From NCBI RefSeq assembly GCF_933775445.1, contig NW_026089473.1, forward strand, positions 62,001 to 126,000: DNA of 64,000 nt. The letters are read 5' to 3'. Source of the stretch: Argentina anserina. Taxonomy: Eukaryota > Streptophyta > Magnoliopsida > Rosales > Rosaceae. Both the position numbers and the translations under genes were made by a program. Shown here piece after piece: positions 49,901 through 59,767 of this stretch; position 1 is the stretch's first letter, and each line of letters starts with the position of its first letter. The notes under the pieces were generated by a model. It searched no databases. It worked only from the letters and a program-made list of their open reading frames with translations, and was not told the DNA's origin.

Positions 49901-50550
49901 TTGAGTATTGTACAGTAACCGTGAATAGTGAACAGTAATTTCGTATAAACCAAAATTGCTGAACAGTAACCGTATATTACTGTTTTGGCATTTAAAGGTT
50001 TACGAAACGTTTCTAAATGATTGTTTTATCTTTTTAAGGTGATCGCTAAATCGAGGAAAGGGATTATTATCGGAAATTGAGGAATTACGCTCAAGTCAAT
50101 AAGGTGAGTAAAATCTCACTGAATTACGAATCTATCCTCGTGGTGATTCAACATTTTTGCAAGTGTGTTTATTTAATGAATTACAACATGTATATAACTT
50201 AGTGGACTACGTATATATATAGTATAATGGTAATAAATACATATATATATATATAGTTCATTAAATTACATACTGTTATTAATTCATTAAAAATAGTCAT
50301 TTCGGTGACAGAAAAAAATTGTGCATGTGTGATTTTAATGGTACGATATGATGTGAGATTATCGTACGTAATTTTTCAGGTGTTTATGAAATATGACATG
50401 TATATGATATAGTGGGCTATGTATATATTGTATAAATGGTAAATAAATACGAATATATATAGTTTGCTATATAATATACTGTTATGATTTTTATTATGAT
50501 ATATTGTGAAAGTTTTAAAACGTACAATATGATGAGTGATTATTGTACAT

Positions 50551-50722
50551 GATTTTATCACGGAAAATGTGAAATATTGTGATTTGTCTTCGGACGTGAT
50601 GTGTGGTACAATATGATGTGAGATTATTGTACATGTGATTTTATCACGGAAAATGTGAAATATTGTGATTTGTCTTCGGACGTGATGTGTGGTACAATAT
50701 GATGTGAGATTATTGTACATGT
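50551..50722 (+). repeat. 86-bp tandem duplication in the LTR
   Basis: GATTTTATCACGG at 50551 and 50637 start two adjacent 86-bp copies, each ending in GATTATTGTACATGT or close to it. Diverged partial relatives lie upstream at 50341-50380 and 50521-50550. Confidence 0.85.
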
Positions 50723-51451
50723 GAGGCAAGTCGGAACCTAGCCTTTGGCCGGGCGAAAGTTACGATACAGTTAGAGCTCTAGTCTGTCTGCCATAGTACT
50801 GCATGAGGTAACGGGTGGTTATCTGATCATGGGTACTCAGCTTGTTTTGGATGTTGGGTGGCGGGTGGTTACCCAACATCAGCGGTATACTAAGTGAGGG
50901 GTAACAGATGTGTACCAGCGCTCATTAGTTACCATTTTGTGAAAGTATTTGAGTAACCAGATGGGTTGCTCGTTTTCTCATGATTTTCATTATACTGTGT
51001 TGATGTGGAGTTGTGTCTTTTATGAGACGAGAGTTATTTTAATATTTTACTCATACGAGCTGTAAAGCTTACCGGGTTTGTGTCTACAATCCCGGTGCAC
51101 CAATTCAATGGTGTAGGGGATACTTCCGCAGGTGCTGAGTAGTAGTGATTGAGTGACGACTCCGAAGACTCGAAGTCGATCGCATCCAGTCGTGGTGAGG
51201 TTCCAGCGTGGATTTTGTGTGAGATTTGGTGTGATTTTATTTGTGAGGTTATTGTGAGGATTATACAATTCCATTTGTTATATGTTGAATTATCATTTGG
51301 GTTTGTAATAATCGGCTTGACTGAGTTATATTTTAAACTCAGATGTGATCCGCTGCGACATTAAAATGATTTCGATTTCATTGAGATTATTATTGTGTTT
51401 AACGACTTTAAAATTTTGAGTTTTTAAGCTCGAAATTTTGGGGTCGTTACA

Positions 51452-51456
51452 CTAAG
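51452..51456. repeat. Target site duplication (right), CTAAG
   Basis: It matches 44326-44330 and is followed at once by satellite sequence TATCTTTACATCG in the correct phase. Confidence 0.95.
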
Positions 51457-54400
51457 TATCTTTACATCGTTTGCGTATCTTTACTATTCCAATTGTGTAT
51501 CTTTTCATTTCTCGTTTGAGTATCTTTCTGTAAGGCTTTCGGATGCGAGTTTCTATTGAATTTGAGAGTTTTGCAAGTGTGGGAGTGTGTTTCTTTCAAA
51601 CTGAGTATCTTTACATCGTTTGCGTATCTTTACTATTCCAATTGTGTATCTTTTCATTTCTCGTTTGAGTATCTTTCTATAAGGCTTTCGGATGCGAGTT
51701 TCTATTGTATTTGAGAGTTTTCCAAGTGTGGGAGTGTGTTTCTTTCAAACTGAGTATCTTTACATCGTTTGCGTATCTTTACTATTCTAATTTTGTATCT
51801 TTACATCGTTTACGTATCTTTACTATTCCAATTGTTTATCTTTTCATTTCTCGTTTGAGTATCTTTCTGTAAGGCTTTCGGATGCGAGTTTCTATTGAAT
51901 TTAAGAGTTTTGCAAGTGTGGGAGTGTGTTTCTTTCAAACTGAGTATCTTTACATCGTTTGCGTATCTTTACTATTCCAATTGTGTATCTTTACATCGTT
52001 TGCGTATCTTTACTATTCCAATTGTGTATCTTTTCATTTCTCGTTTGAGTATCTTTCTGTAAGGCTTCTGATGCGAGTTTCTATTGTATTTGAGAGTTTT
52101 CCAAGTGTGGGAGTGTGTTTCTTTCAAACTGAGTATCTTTACATCGTTTGCGTATCTTTACTCTTCCAATTGTGTATGTTTACATCGTTTGCGTATCTTT
52201 ACTATTCTAATTGTGTATCTTTTCATTTCTCGTTTGAGTATCTTTCTATAAGGCTTTCGGATGCGAGTTTCTATTGTATTTGAGAGTTTTCCAAGTGTGG
52301 GAGTGTGTTTCTTTCAAACTGAGTATCTTTACATCGTTTGCGTATCTTTACTATTCCAATTTTGTATCTTTACATCGTTTACGTATCTTTACTATTCCAA
52401 TTGTGTATCTTTTCATTTCTCGTTTGAGTATCTTTCTGTAAGGCTTCTGATGCGAGTTTCTATTGTATTTGAGAGTTTTCCAAGTGTGGGAGTGTGTTTC
52501 TTTCAAACTGAGTATCTTTACATCGTTTGCGTATCTTTACTATTCCAATTGTGTATCTTTACATCGTTTGCGTATCTTTACTATTCCAATTGTGTATCTT
52601 TTCATTTCTCGTTTGAGTATCTTTCTATAAGGCTTCTGATGCGAGTTTCTATTATATTTGAGAGTTTTGCAAGTGTGGGAGTGTGTTTCTTTCAAACTGA
52701 GTATCTTTACATCGTTTGCGTATCTTTACTATTCCAATTGTGTATCTTTACATCGTTTGCGTATCTTTACTATTCCAATTGTGTATCTTTTCATTTCTCG
52801 TTTGAGTATCTTTCTGTAAAGCTTTCGGATGCGAGTTTCTATTGAATTTGAGAGTTTTGCAAGTGTGGGAGTGTGTTTCTTTCAAACTGAGTATCTTTAC
52901 ATCGTTTGCGTATCTTTACTATTCCAATTGTGTATGTTTACATCGTTTGCGTATCTTTACTATTCCAATTGTGTATCTTTTCATTTCTCGTTTGAGTATC
53001 TTTCTGTAAGGCTTCTGATGCGAGTTTCTATTGTATTTGAGAGTTTTCCAAGTGTGGGAGTGTGTTTCTTTCAAACTGAGTATCTTTACATCGTTTGCGT
53101 ATCTTTACTCTTCCAATTGTGTATGTTTACATCGTTTGCGTATCTTTACTATTCTAATTGTGTATCTTTTCATTTCTCGTTTGAGTATCTTTCTGTAAGG
53201 CTTCTGATGCGAGTTTCTATTGTATTTGAGAGTTTTCCAAGTGTGGGAGTGTGTTTCTTTCAAACTGAGTATCTTTACATCGTTTGCGTATCTTTACTAT
53301 TCCAATTGTGTATCTTTACATCGTTTACGTATCTTTACTATTCCAATTGTGTATCTTTTCATTTCTCGTTTGAGTATCTTTCTGTAAGGCTTTCGGATGC
53401 GAGTTTCTATTGAATTTAAGAGTTTTGCAAGTGTGGGAGTGTGTTTCTTTCAAACTGAGTATCTTTACATCGTTTGCGTATCTTTACTATTCCAATTGTG
53501 TATCTTTACATCGTTTGCGTATCTTTACTATTCCAATTGTGTATCTTTTCATTTCTCGTTTGAGTATCTTTCTGTAAGGCTTCTTATGCGAGTTTCTATT
53601 GTATTTGAGAGTTTTCCAAGTGTGGGAGTGTGTTTCTTTCAAACTGAGTATCTTTACATCATTTGCGTATCTTTACTATTCCAATTGTGTATCTTTACAT
53701 CGTTTGCGTATCTTTACTATTCTAATTGTGTATCTTTTCATTTCTCGTTTGAGTATCTTTCTCTAAGGCTTTCGGATGCGAGTTTCTATTGTATTTGAGA
53801 GTTTTCCAAGTGTGGGAGTGTGTTTCTTTCAAACAGAGTATCTTTACATCGTTTGCGTATCTTTACTATTCCAATTGTGTATCTTTACATCGTTTACGTA
53901 TCTTTACTATTCCAATTGTGTATCTTTTCATTTCTCGTTTGAGTATCTTTCTGTAAGGCTTTCGGATGCGAGTTTCTATTGAATTTAAGAGTTTTGCAAG
54001 TGTGGGAGTGTGTTTCTTTCAAACTGAGTATCTTTACATCGTTTGCGTATCTTTACTATTCCAATTGTGTATCTTTACATCGTTTGCGTATCTTTACTAT
54101 TCCAATTGTGTATCTTTTCATTTCTCGTTTGAGTATCTTTCTGTAAGGCTTCTGATGCGAGTTTCTATTGTATTTGAGAGTTTTCCAAGTGTGGGAGTGT
54201 GTTTCTTTCAAACTGAGTATCTTTACATCGTTTGCGTATCTTTACTATTCCAATTGTGTATCTTTACATCGTTTGCGTATCTTTACTATTCCAATTGTGT
54301 ATCTTTTCATTTCTCGTTTGAGTATCTTTCTGTAAGGCTTCTGATGCGAGTTTCTATTGTATTTGAGAGTTTTCCAAGTGTGGGAGTGTGTTTCTTTCAA

Positions 54401-55355
54401 ACTGAGTATCTTTACATCGTTTGCGTATCTTTACTATTCCAATTGTGTATCTTTACATCGTTTGCGTATCTTTACTATTCCAATTGTGTATCTTTTCATT
54501 TCTCGTTTGAGTATCTTTCTGTAAGGCTTCTGATGCGAGTTTCTATTGTATTTGAGAGTTTTCCAAGTGTGGGAGTGTGTTTCTTTCAAACTGAGTATCT
54601 TTACATCGTTTGCGTATCTTTACTATTCTAATTGTGTATCTTTTCATTTCTCGTTTAAGTATCTTTCTGTAAGGCTTTCGGATGCGAGTTTCTATTGTAT
54701 TTGAGAGTTGTCCAAGTGTGGGATTGTGTTTCTTTCAAACTGAGTATCTTTACATCGTTTGCGTATCTTTACTATTCTAATTGTGTATCTTTTCATTTCT
54801 CGTTTGAGTATCTTTCTGTAAGGCTTCTGATGCGAGTTTCTATTGTATTTGAGAGTTTTGCAAGTGTGGGAGTGTGTTTCATTCAAACTGAGTATCTTTA
54901 CAACGTTTGCGTATCTTTACTATTACAATTGTGCATCTTTACATCGTTTGCGTATCTTTACTATTCCAATTGTGTATCTTTTCATTTCTCGGTTGAGTAT
55001 CTTTCTGTAAGGCTTCTGATGCGAGTTTCTATTGTATTTGAGAGTTTTCCAAGTGTGGGAGTGTGTTTCTTTCAAACTGAGTATCTTTACATCGTTTGCG
55101 TATCTTTACTATTCTAATTGTGTATCTTTTCATTTCTCGTTTGAGTATCTTTCTGTAAGGCTTTCGGATGCGAGTTTCTATTGTATTTGAGAGTTTTCCA
55201 AGTGTGGGAGCGTGTTTCTTTCAAACTGAGTATCTTTACATCGTTTGCGTATCTTTACTATTCCAATTGTGTATCTTTACATCGTTTGCGTATCTTTACT
55301 ATTCCAATTGTGTATCTTTTCATTTCTCGTTTGAGTATCTTTCTGTACGGCTTTC
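51457..55355 (+). repeat. Satellite array, right block
   Basis: The same satellite family and orientation as 1-44330, resuming in phase after the chromovirus. It contains 149-, 189- and 190-bp units and the same rare variants as the left block (GTATGTTTACATCG at about 52176, 52932 and 53120; TTTACAACG near 54897). The last 700 bp carry an unusual number of private substitutions. The block stops at ...CTGTACGGCTTTC, 189 bp into a monomer, where the Athila LTR begins. The longest frame of the whole array, 221 codons at 53966-54631, lies here because four successive units keep the 189-bp length; it is not considered a gene. Confidence 0.97.
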
Positions 55356-55720
55356 TGATAGGAGCACAAAGTGTGACATTCTTAATGTGATTATGCCCTA
55401 TTCTTACTCTTTGTTACCTCTTATTTAGTATGTTTTAGTTTCTTTTGTATGAATAAGTGTCTAGGTAGAGCTTATATCAATTATGAATGAATTGATGATC
55501 AAATCGTGCTAAGTGTTAAGAATCCTTGTTGAGATATGCTTCATTGTTCGAGTAGGATTCATCGTTGTGTATTTCTTTGTTTCTAACATACTTATTCTTA
55601 TTAGGAAATACAAATCCATGTTGGAGAAGGAAAGCAATCCTAGTTCCACAAGGAAAGAGAAGAAAATACACTTAAAAGCCCAATCCATTCAAGAATCAAA
55701 ATGCTGTCAATATTCGTAGT

Positions 55721-55750
55721 CCATCTTCGACGGGCTCCCCTGGATAGCTC
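55721..55750 (+). repeat. 30-bp motif repeated within the LTR (copy 1)
   Basis: CCATCTTCGACGGGCTCCCC plus TGGATAGCTC recurs at 56264-56293 with one change (TGGACAGCTC), 543 bp downstream. The following 140 bp are also related (TTATATGG..., TTGGAATCA...TCAATATCT). This points to an old internal duplication of the LTR. The same pair lies at 60133-60162 and 60676-60705 in the complete LTR. Confidence 0.85.
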
Positions 55751-56013
55751 CGATCGAGTTAGAAGACCTACTTTATATGGAAATAAAGGTATTTGAGTCT
55801 AGTTTCTGTAGGATTTGGAATCAAATCAATATCTTATTCCTACAGAGAGATATGACTGAATCATTGATCGGAGGTCCAGTGAACTCGGCGGAATTATCTC
55901 AGCCATTGATTTGCTTTTGATCCAAGGGTTATGAGGGAAACTTGGGACCTTGTTTGTCCTGCATATAGAGCACAAATATGATCAGAATCTCCATAAATCC
56001 CAGCACCAAAGAA

Positions 56014-56103
56014 TGTCAAAGAAGGCATGCAGCAAATTAAATGAGAAGAGGCAAGAAAGTCAAAGAAGGCATGCAGCAAATTTAATGAGGAGAGCTAAGA
56101 AAC
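56014..56103 (+). repeat. 45-bp tandem duplication in the LTR
   Basis: GTCAAAGAAGGCATGCAGCA begins at 56014 and again at 56059; the copies differ by a few bases. The same pair is present at 60426-60515 in the complete LTR, so it predates the element's insertion. Confidence 0.85.
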
Positions 56104-56505
56104 ATCAAACATGGCTGTAACAATTAAGACTTTTGCTGCCTCCCTAATTCAAAGGAAGAAATTTGTGCAAAAGAAATCAGCAATAAAGGAGGAAGAAGAT
56201 ATGTAATTAATGCAAAAGATATGCAATCCTTATAGAAATCAGAATTCTGGCAGTGCAGATCATCCATCTTCGACGGGCTCCCCTGGACAGCTCAAAATGA
56301 TTGAGAAAATGTACCTTATATGGATGAAAAGCCACGGAAGTGTAGTTGAAATTGCCAGTTGGAATCATCTCAATATCTATTTTCTAGAGAAAGTTATGGC
56401 CACAACAAGGGACAAAGGTCAAATCTGCCGAATCTAGGAAACCTCAACCAATTTGGTTTCAACTTTGTGGACTTTGTGGCCATCCTCCCTTGGGTTTTTT
56501 TCCTC

Positions 56506-56513
56506 TATATATA
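56506..56513 (+). promoter_or_regulatory. TATA box of the truncated LTR
   Basis: TATATATA in CCTCTATATATAGCACC, matching 60918-60925 in the complete LTR. Transcription would begin about 30 bp later, close to the break at 56695, so this promoter could read into the integrase pseudogene. Confidence 0.6.
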
Positions 56514-56695
56514 GCACCTCATTTCCACAGAAAAACATCATCAACCTTGCTCACAAGACTAGCCAAAGCTCTGCCTTAAACACTACTCATCATCCTCAAA
56601 GCCATTCAAGGCGAAAACACCATTTTCCCTTCATTCCATTCGATCCAAAGCGCTACGCCTCGGATTGCCATTCAAGTTGAAGCCGTGCTGCCTTG

Positions 56696-58035
56696 GCTAT
56701 CCAAGAGAGTTTCCCGGATGAGCAACTCTTTCGAGTTGAGGTAAGTGAGCCATGGTATGCAGATATTGTGAGTTATTTAGTTTCTAAGCAATTTCCGGAT
56801 ACTTTATCGCATGCTCAAAAGAATAGACTCAAGGCATTAGCTAAGTATTATGTTTGGGATGAACCATACTTGTGGAAACATTGTGTTGATCAAATCATTA
56901 GGAGGTGTGTCCCTGAATCTGAACATCATTCTATACTTACTTTTTGCCATTCTGAGTCTGGTGGAGGACATTTTGGTTCACGTAGGACTGCTCTTAAGGT
57001 GTTGGAATGTGGTTTCTTTTGGCCTACGATCTTTAAAGATGCATACCAGTTTTGCATGACTTGTGATAAATGCCAACGCATGGGAAACATAGGTTCTAGA
57101 GATCAAATGCCGATGCATCCTATCTTGACTATTGAACTATTTGATTGTTGGGGTATCGATTTCATGGGACCTTTTCCAAACTCTAATGGTTTCTTGTACA
57201 TACTCGTTTGTGTTGATTATGTTTCGAAATGGGTGGAAGCAAAAGCCACCCGGACTAATGATTCTCGAGTTGTTGCAGATTTCCTTCGTTCTAACATTTT
57301 CTCTAGGTTTGGTATGCCAAGAGCAATCATTAGTGATGGAGGATCTCATATTTGCAACCGGACCATTGAGGCGTTGTTGAGGAAGTATGGTATCAAGCAT
57401 AAGGTTGCTACGCCTTATCACCCCCAAACAAGTGGACAAGTTGAGCTTTCTAATCGAGAGATCAAGATAATTTTAGAGAAATCTGTTGGACCATCACGCA
57501 AAGATTGGATGATGCTCTTTGGGCTTATAGAACCGCATACAAGACTCCTCTTGGAATGTCACCATTTCGATTAGTTTATGGCAAGGCATGTCATCTACCC
57601 GTGGAGCTTGAGCATCGTGCATGGTGGGCTGTGAAGAATCTTAACATGGACATTGACGAGGCCGGATTGCATAGGAAATTGCAATTGCATGAGCTTGAAG
57701 AGATTCGAAATGAGGCCTATGATTCGGCTATGATTTACAAGGAGAAGACCAAATCGTTCCATGACCGTATGATTAGGAAGAAACACTTTGTCGTTGGACA
57801 GAAAGTTCTTTTGTTTCATTCTCGACTTAAGTTGTTTCCAGGCAAGCTTCGTTCAAGGTGGCTTGGCCCATTTGTTATTACTCACATTTTTCCTTCTGGT
57901 GCTATCAGGATTAAGAGTGCAATAAATGGAAAGGAATTTCAGGTCAATGGACATCGCTTGAAGCCATACTATGAGAACTTTATGGAGCATAACGTGGAGG
58001 AGACTTCTCTCCTTGAACCTACGGCAAGCAAGTGA
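56696..58035 (+). pseudogene. Integrase fragment (Athila-like), 5'-truncated and frameshifted
   Basis: Frame A is open from the LTR junction to TAG 57572-57574. It has no ATG. Counting codons from 56693, it shows the integrase zinc finger (H86, H93, C124, C127) and the complete catalytic set D156, D215 and E251 with 35 residues between the last two, as in D,D35E integrases. At about 57505-57510, after SRKDW, the frame slips. The continuation is in another frame (57508-58035), starting [20 protein letters not shown], holding the GPF module ([10 protein letters not shown]...) and ending with TGA 58033-58035. The neighbouring TTGGAT makes a short slippage deletion likely. There is no chromodomain. 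Protease, RT and RNase H of this unit are deleted. Confidence 0.93.
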
Positions 58036-58177
58036 AATTCTGGAGATAGTCTAGGCTTTGGACTATAAATTTAAGCCAATGAAGGAGCCATCAATTAGTG
58101 TTTGCATTTTCTTATCCCTTATCTCTTTTTAATTTTCATTGCTTATCATATTGTACATTGAGGGCAATGTAAGTTTT

Positions 58178-58187
58178 AAGTGTGGGG
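58178..58187 (+). other. Internal polypurine-like box 1
   Basis: AAGTGTGGGG, followed by TGGGG, 143 bp after the integrase stop. It is identical to the core of the box beside the LTR. Confidence 0.6.
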
Positions 58188-58867
58188 TGGGGTATACATC
58201 ATTCGGTGTATTTGTTGCTTTGATTTTTTTGTTTTGATTTTGTCTTGAGTCTTAGGTATGCCTTTAACTGTCTATGATGAGTTGATCTTTGAATTTATGG
58301 TTGATAGATGATCACAATATTGAATTGAACTTAATTGCTATTTGATGGTTAATCGATGTGTAGAGATTGTACGAACATGTAACAGATGAGGATTTTGAAA
58401 CTTAGGTACAGAATGAGCATGTTCCTAACTTGTTTGAATTCATCTAACCTTTGTGAGTTTCGAGCCATATATGTGCCTTTCTTTGGAGAGTTTAATCTAT
58501 CGTTTCTTGGCTATATAACCTCATTACATCTATTTTGATCAATTCATATGCCATAGAATTGCAATGAACTAGAGAATGCTAGAACTTACTTTGTGAAACT
58601 TTCAAAACTTTTATCATAATATACTCTGATTTTGAAAATGATTGTTGGATCTTTTTAGGGATTCCACCACTTAAACCAAAAAGCCGTATGCCTTATTTGT
58701 GCCCTGCTTGGGACACCTTAGTATGAACCCCTTTGAGCCAACATTAAACCTTTTCTTTCATTACCAACATGTTAATATCCTTGCTTAGTATAGTTATATC
58801 TCTACCTTGTTCTCAAAGCTTGGCAGAGCCGATTTCTTGGTGTTAATATGGAGTGATGATTCGATTC

Positions 58868-58877
58868 AAGTGTGGGG
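58868..58877 (+). other. Internal polypurine-like box 2
   Basis: AAGTGTGGGG followed by TTATG; a second exact internal copy of the LTR-adjacent motif. Confidence 0.55.
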
Positions 58878-59753
58878 TTATGCTATGTATGTATTTGTGC
58901 CTTAAGAAAAAGGTGAAAAGAATGAAGAAAAAAATAGAAAGATGCCGTGAGAAGAAAAAAAAATATACATGAACACGGCTTGAAAGAAAAAATATATATA
59001 TACAAAGAAGTTACAGCATAGCTATGTTTGATGTGAATTTGGAGTTGTGATGTATTTGTTGAAGGCTCAATAATGTTGTACTTTAGCCTTTGTTCGTTTT
59101 CACAATGTTTAGAGTGAAGAATGAGCCAACATGATAAAATTGGCTCTTGTTTTATGGAGTATGGCGACATAAGGTGGATGATTATTGCTCTGCTAAGTCT
59201 TGAGGATGACCTTTGTGATTCCTTTTACCTAAGAAAATAATATCCTTACCGAGCCTAAGCCTACCTTTTATAAAGATCCGCATGATTCTTAAAATGAGTA
59301 GCTCTTAATTTGTGGAGTTTGTTTCATGAGTAAGCATATGGTTTGGGTTCATTTGTGCATATGATTGGTATCTCTCATGAGGATTTCGAATTCACTATGT
59401 GTTCATAACTCTTATGTGTGAAAAGATTTTAAGCATATGCTATGTTCTTGAGAGAAAATATTTGGAGTGCATATCCCTTGTGAGTTGAATTTGAACTTGT
59501 TTTGAACATGTTGAGCTTACAATCACCTATGTTTCTGCCATGTCTTACTTGTTATGCGAGATCTCATGTTTATTAACCATTAAATTCATTCTATCTATTT
59601 CGATTAAGTGTTATTCTTGATGCTATGAGTTTGAAGATCGTTGAGACAAAATGTTGAAGGCATTATAGTTGAGTCATTAGTTTAGTTGTTTTGATTTTTG
59701 TTTTATCTTTTTGTTTCCCTTTTCTATTATTTGCTAAGGGACTAGCAAAGCTT

Positions 59754-59767
59754 AAGTGTGGGGTTGT
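59754..59767 (+). other. Polypurine tract next to the LTR
   Basis: AAGTGTGGGGTTGT directly before TGATAGGAGC, the LTR start. AAGTGTGGGG is the form typical of Athila/Tat elements as I know them. Confidence 0.8.

Larger units (their letters stand above)
44331..51451 (+). mobile_element. Tekay/Del-like Ty3/gypsy chromovirus, degenerate, inserted in the satellite
   Basis: A complete but decayed LTR retrotransposon. It shows a 5-bp target duplication, LTRs with TG...CA ends, an initiator tRNA-Met primer-binding site, a polypurine tract and remnants of Gag, PR, RT and IN in the normal Ty3/gypsy order. The readable IN tail (GPF-like region, then VEPVRILDR...KLRRREVELVKVLW...DASWELE) matches what I know of the Tekay/Del clade, whose members also have long LTRs. 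The internal region is about 3.6 kb, shorter than expected for a full gag-pol, and every frame is broken. The copy therefore cannot encode its own proteins. Removing 44331-51456 leaves 64 + 85 bp, exactly one 149-bp monomer. Confidence 0.93.
48180..51451 (+). repeat. 3' LTR, full length (3272 bp)
   Basis: TG...CA ends, bounded by the polypurine tract on the left and the CTAAG duplication on the right. Its first 170 and last 80 bp make up the whole 5' LTR. Layout: U3 start, TATA box (48501), telobox (48522), CT tract (48570), GC-rich leader to about 48960 ending in a donor-like GGTAAGAA, GC palindromes near 49200, AT-rich GGTAAATGTAATT copies (49270-49440), minisatellite (49449-49900), TACTGT/ACAGTAA-rich stretch, AT-rich part with an 86-bp duplication (50551-50722), and a conserved terminal part with ACCGGG...CCCGGT (51071-51096). 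Short frames on either strand (48514-48741 minus, 48772-48981, 49113-49328, 50376-50729 minus, 51149-51364) have no protein resemblance. Confidence 0.95.
55356..56695 (+). repeat. Truncated left LTR of the Athila unit (first 1340 bp)
   Basis: Begins TGATAGGAGCACAAAG, identical in length to 59768-61107 and differing at 5 positions that I could count (about 0.4 %). After TGCTGCCTTG it changes abruptly into integrase coding sequence, so the last 856 bp of the LTR are missing. The TATA box is kept. Small frames here (55513-55719, 55894-56079 minus, 56210-56437, 56453-56680) are duplicated in the other LTR and are not genes. Confidence 0.93.
58036..59767 (+). other. Non-coding 3' region between integrase and LTR
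   Basis: 1.7 kb without a convincing frame. Athila elements often carry a long region here, in some copies with an env-like frame; none is readable. Seen: AAGTGTGGGG boxes at 58178, 58868 and 59754, an A-rich stretch (58905-59010) and pyrimidine runs (58130, 59700). The minus-strand frame 58883-59170 is low-complexity and not considered real. Confidence 0.7.

Noticed and set aside
50376..50729. 117-codon minus-strand frame in the LTR
   Set aside because: It is produced by the 86-bp duplication and AT-rich sequence; the internal peptide repeat mirrors the DNA repeat and nothing resembles a protein family.
48350..51371. A 3022-bp nested insertion in the 3' LTR instead of a deletion in the 5' LTR
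   Set aside because: The segment has no terminal repeats or target duplication of its own and contains the TATA box and the conserved terminal LTR region that such an element needs. A deletion in the 5' LTR is simpler.
1..55355. CRISPR-like array
   Set aside because: The repeats are contiguous and there are no unique spacers; monomer length and plant elements fit satellite DNA.
1..55355. Functional centromere
   Set aside because: The monomer lengths and inserted chromovirus would be compatible, but the element is Tekay-like and not of the centromere-targeted CRM clade, and nothing in the sequence shows CENH3 binding.
55513..56680. Four small frames in the truncated Athila LTR, repeated at 59925-61092
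   Set aside because: Both sets lie in LTRs with promoter features and show no domain; identical duplication comes from the LTR pair and not from coding conservation.
58883..59170. Possible env-like frame of the Athila element (95 codons on the minus strand)
   Set aside because: An env-like gene would be on the + strand and much longer. This frame is low in complexity (runs of F, L, H, S) and overlaps an A-rich tract.
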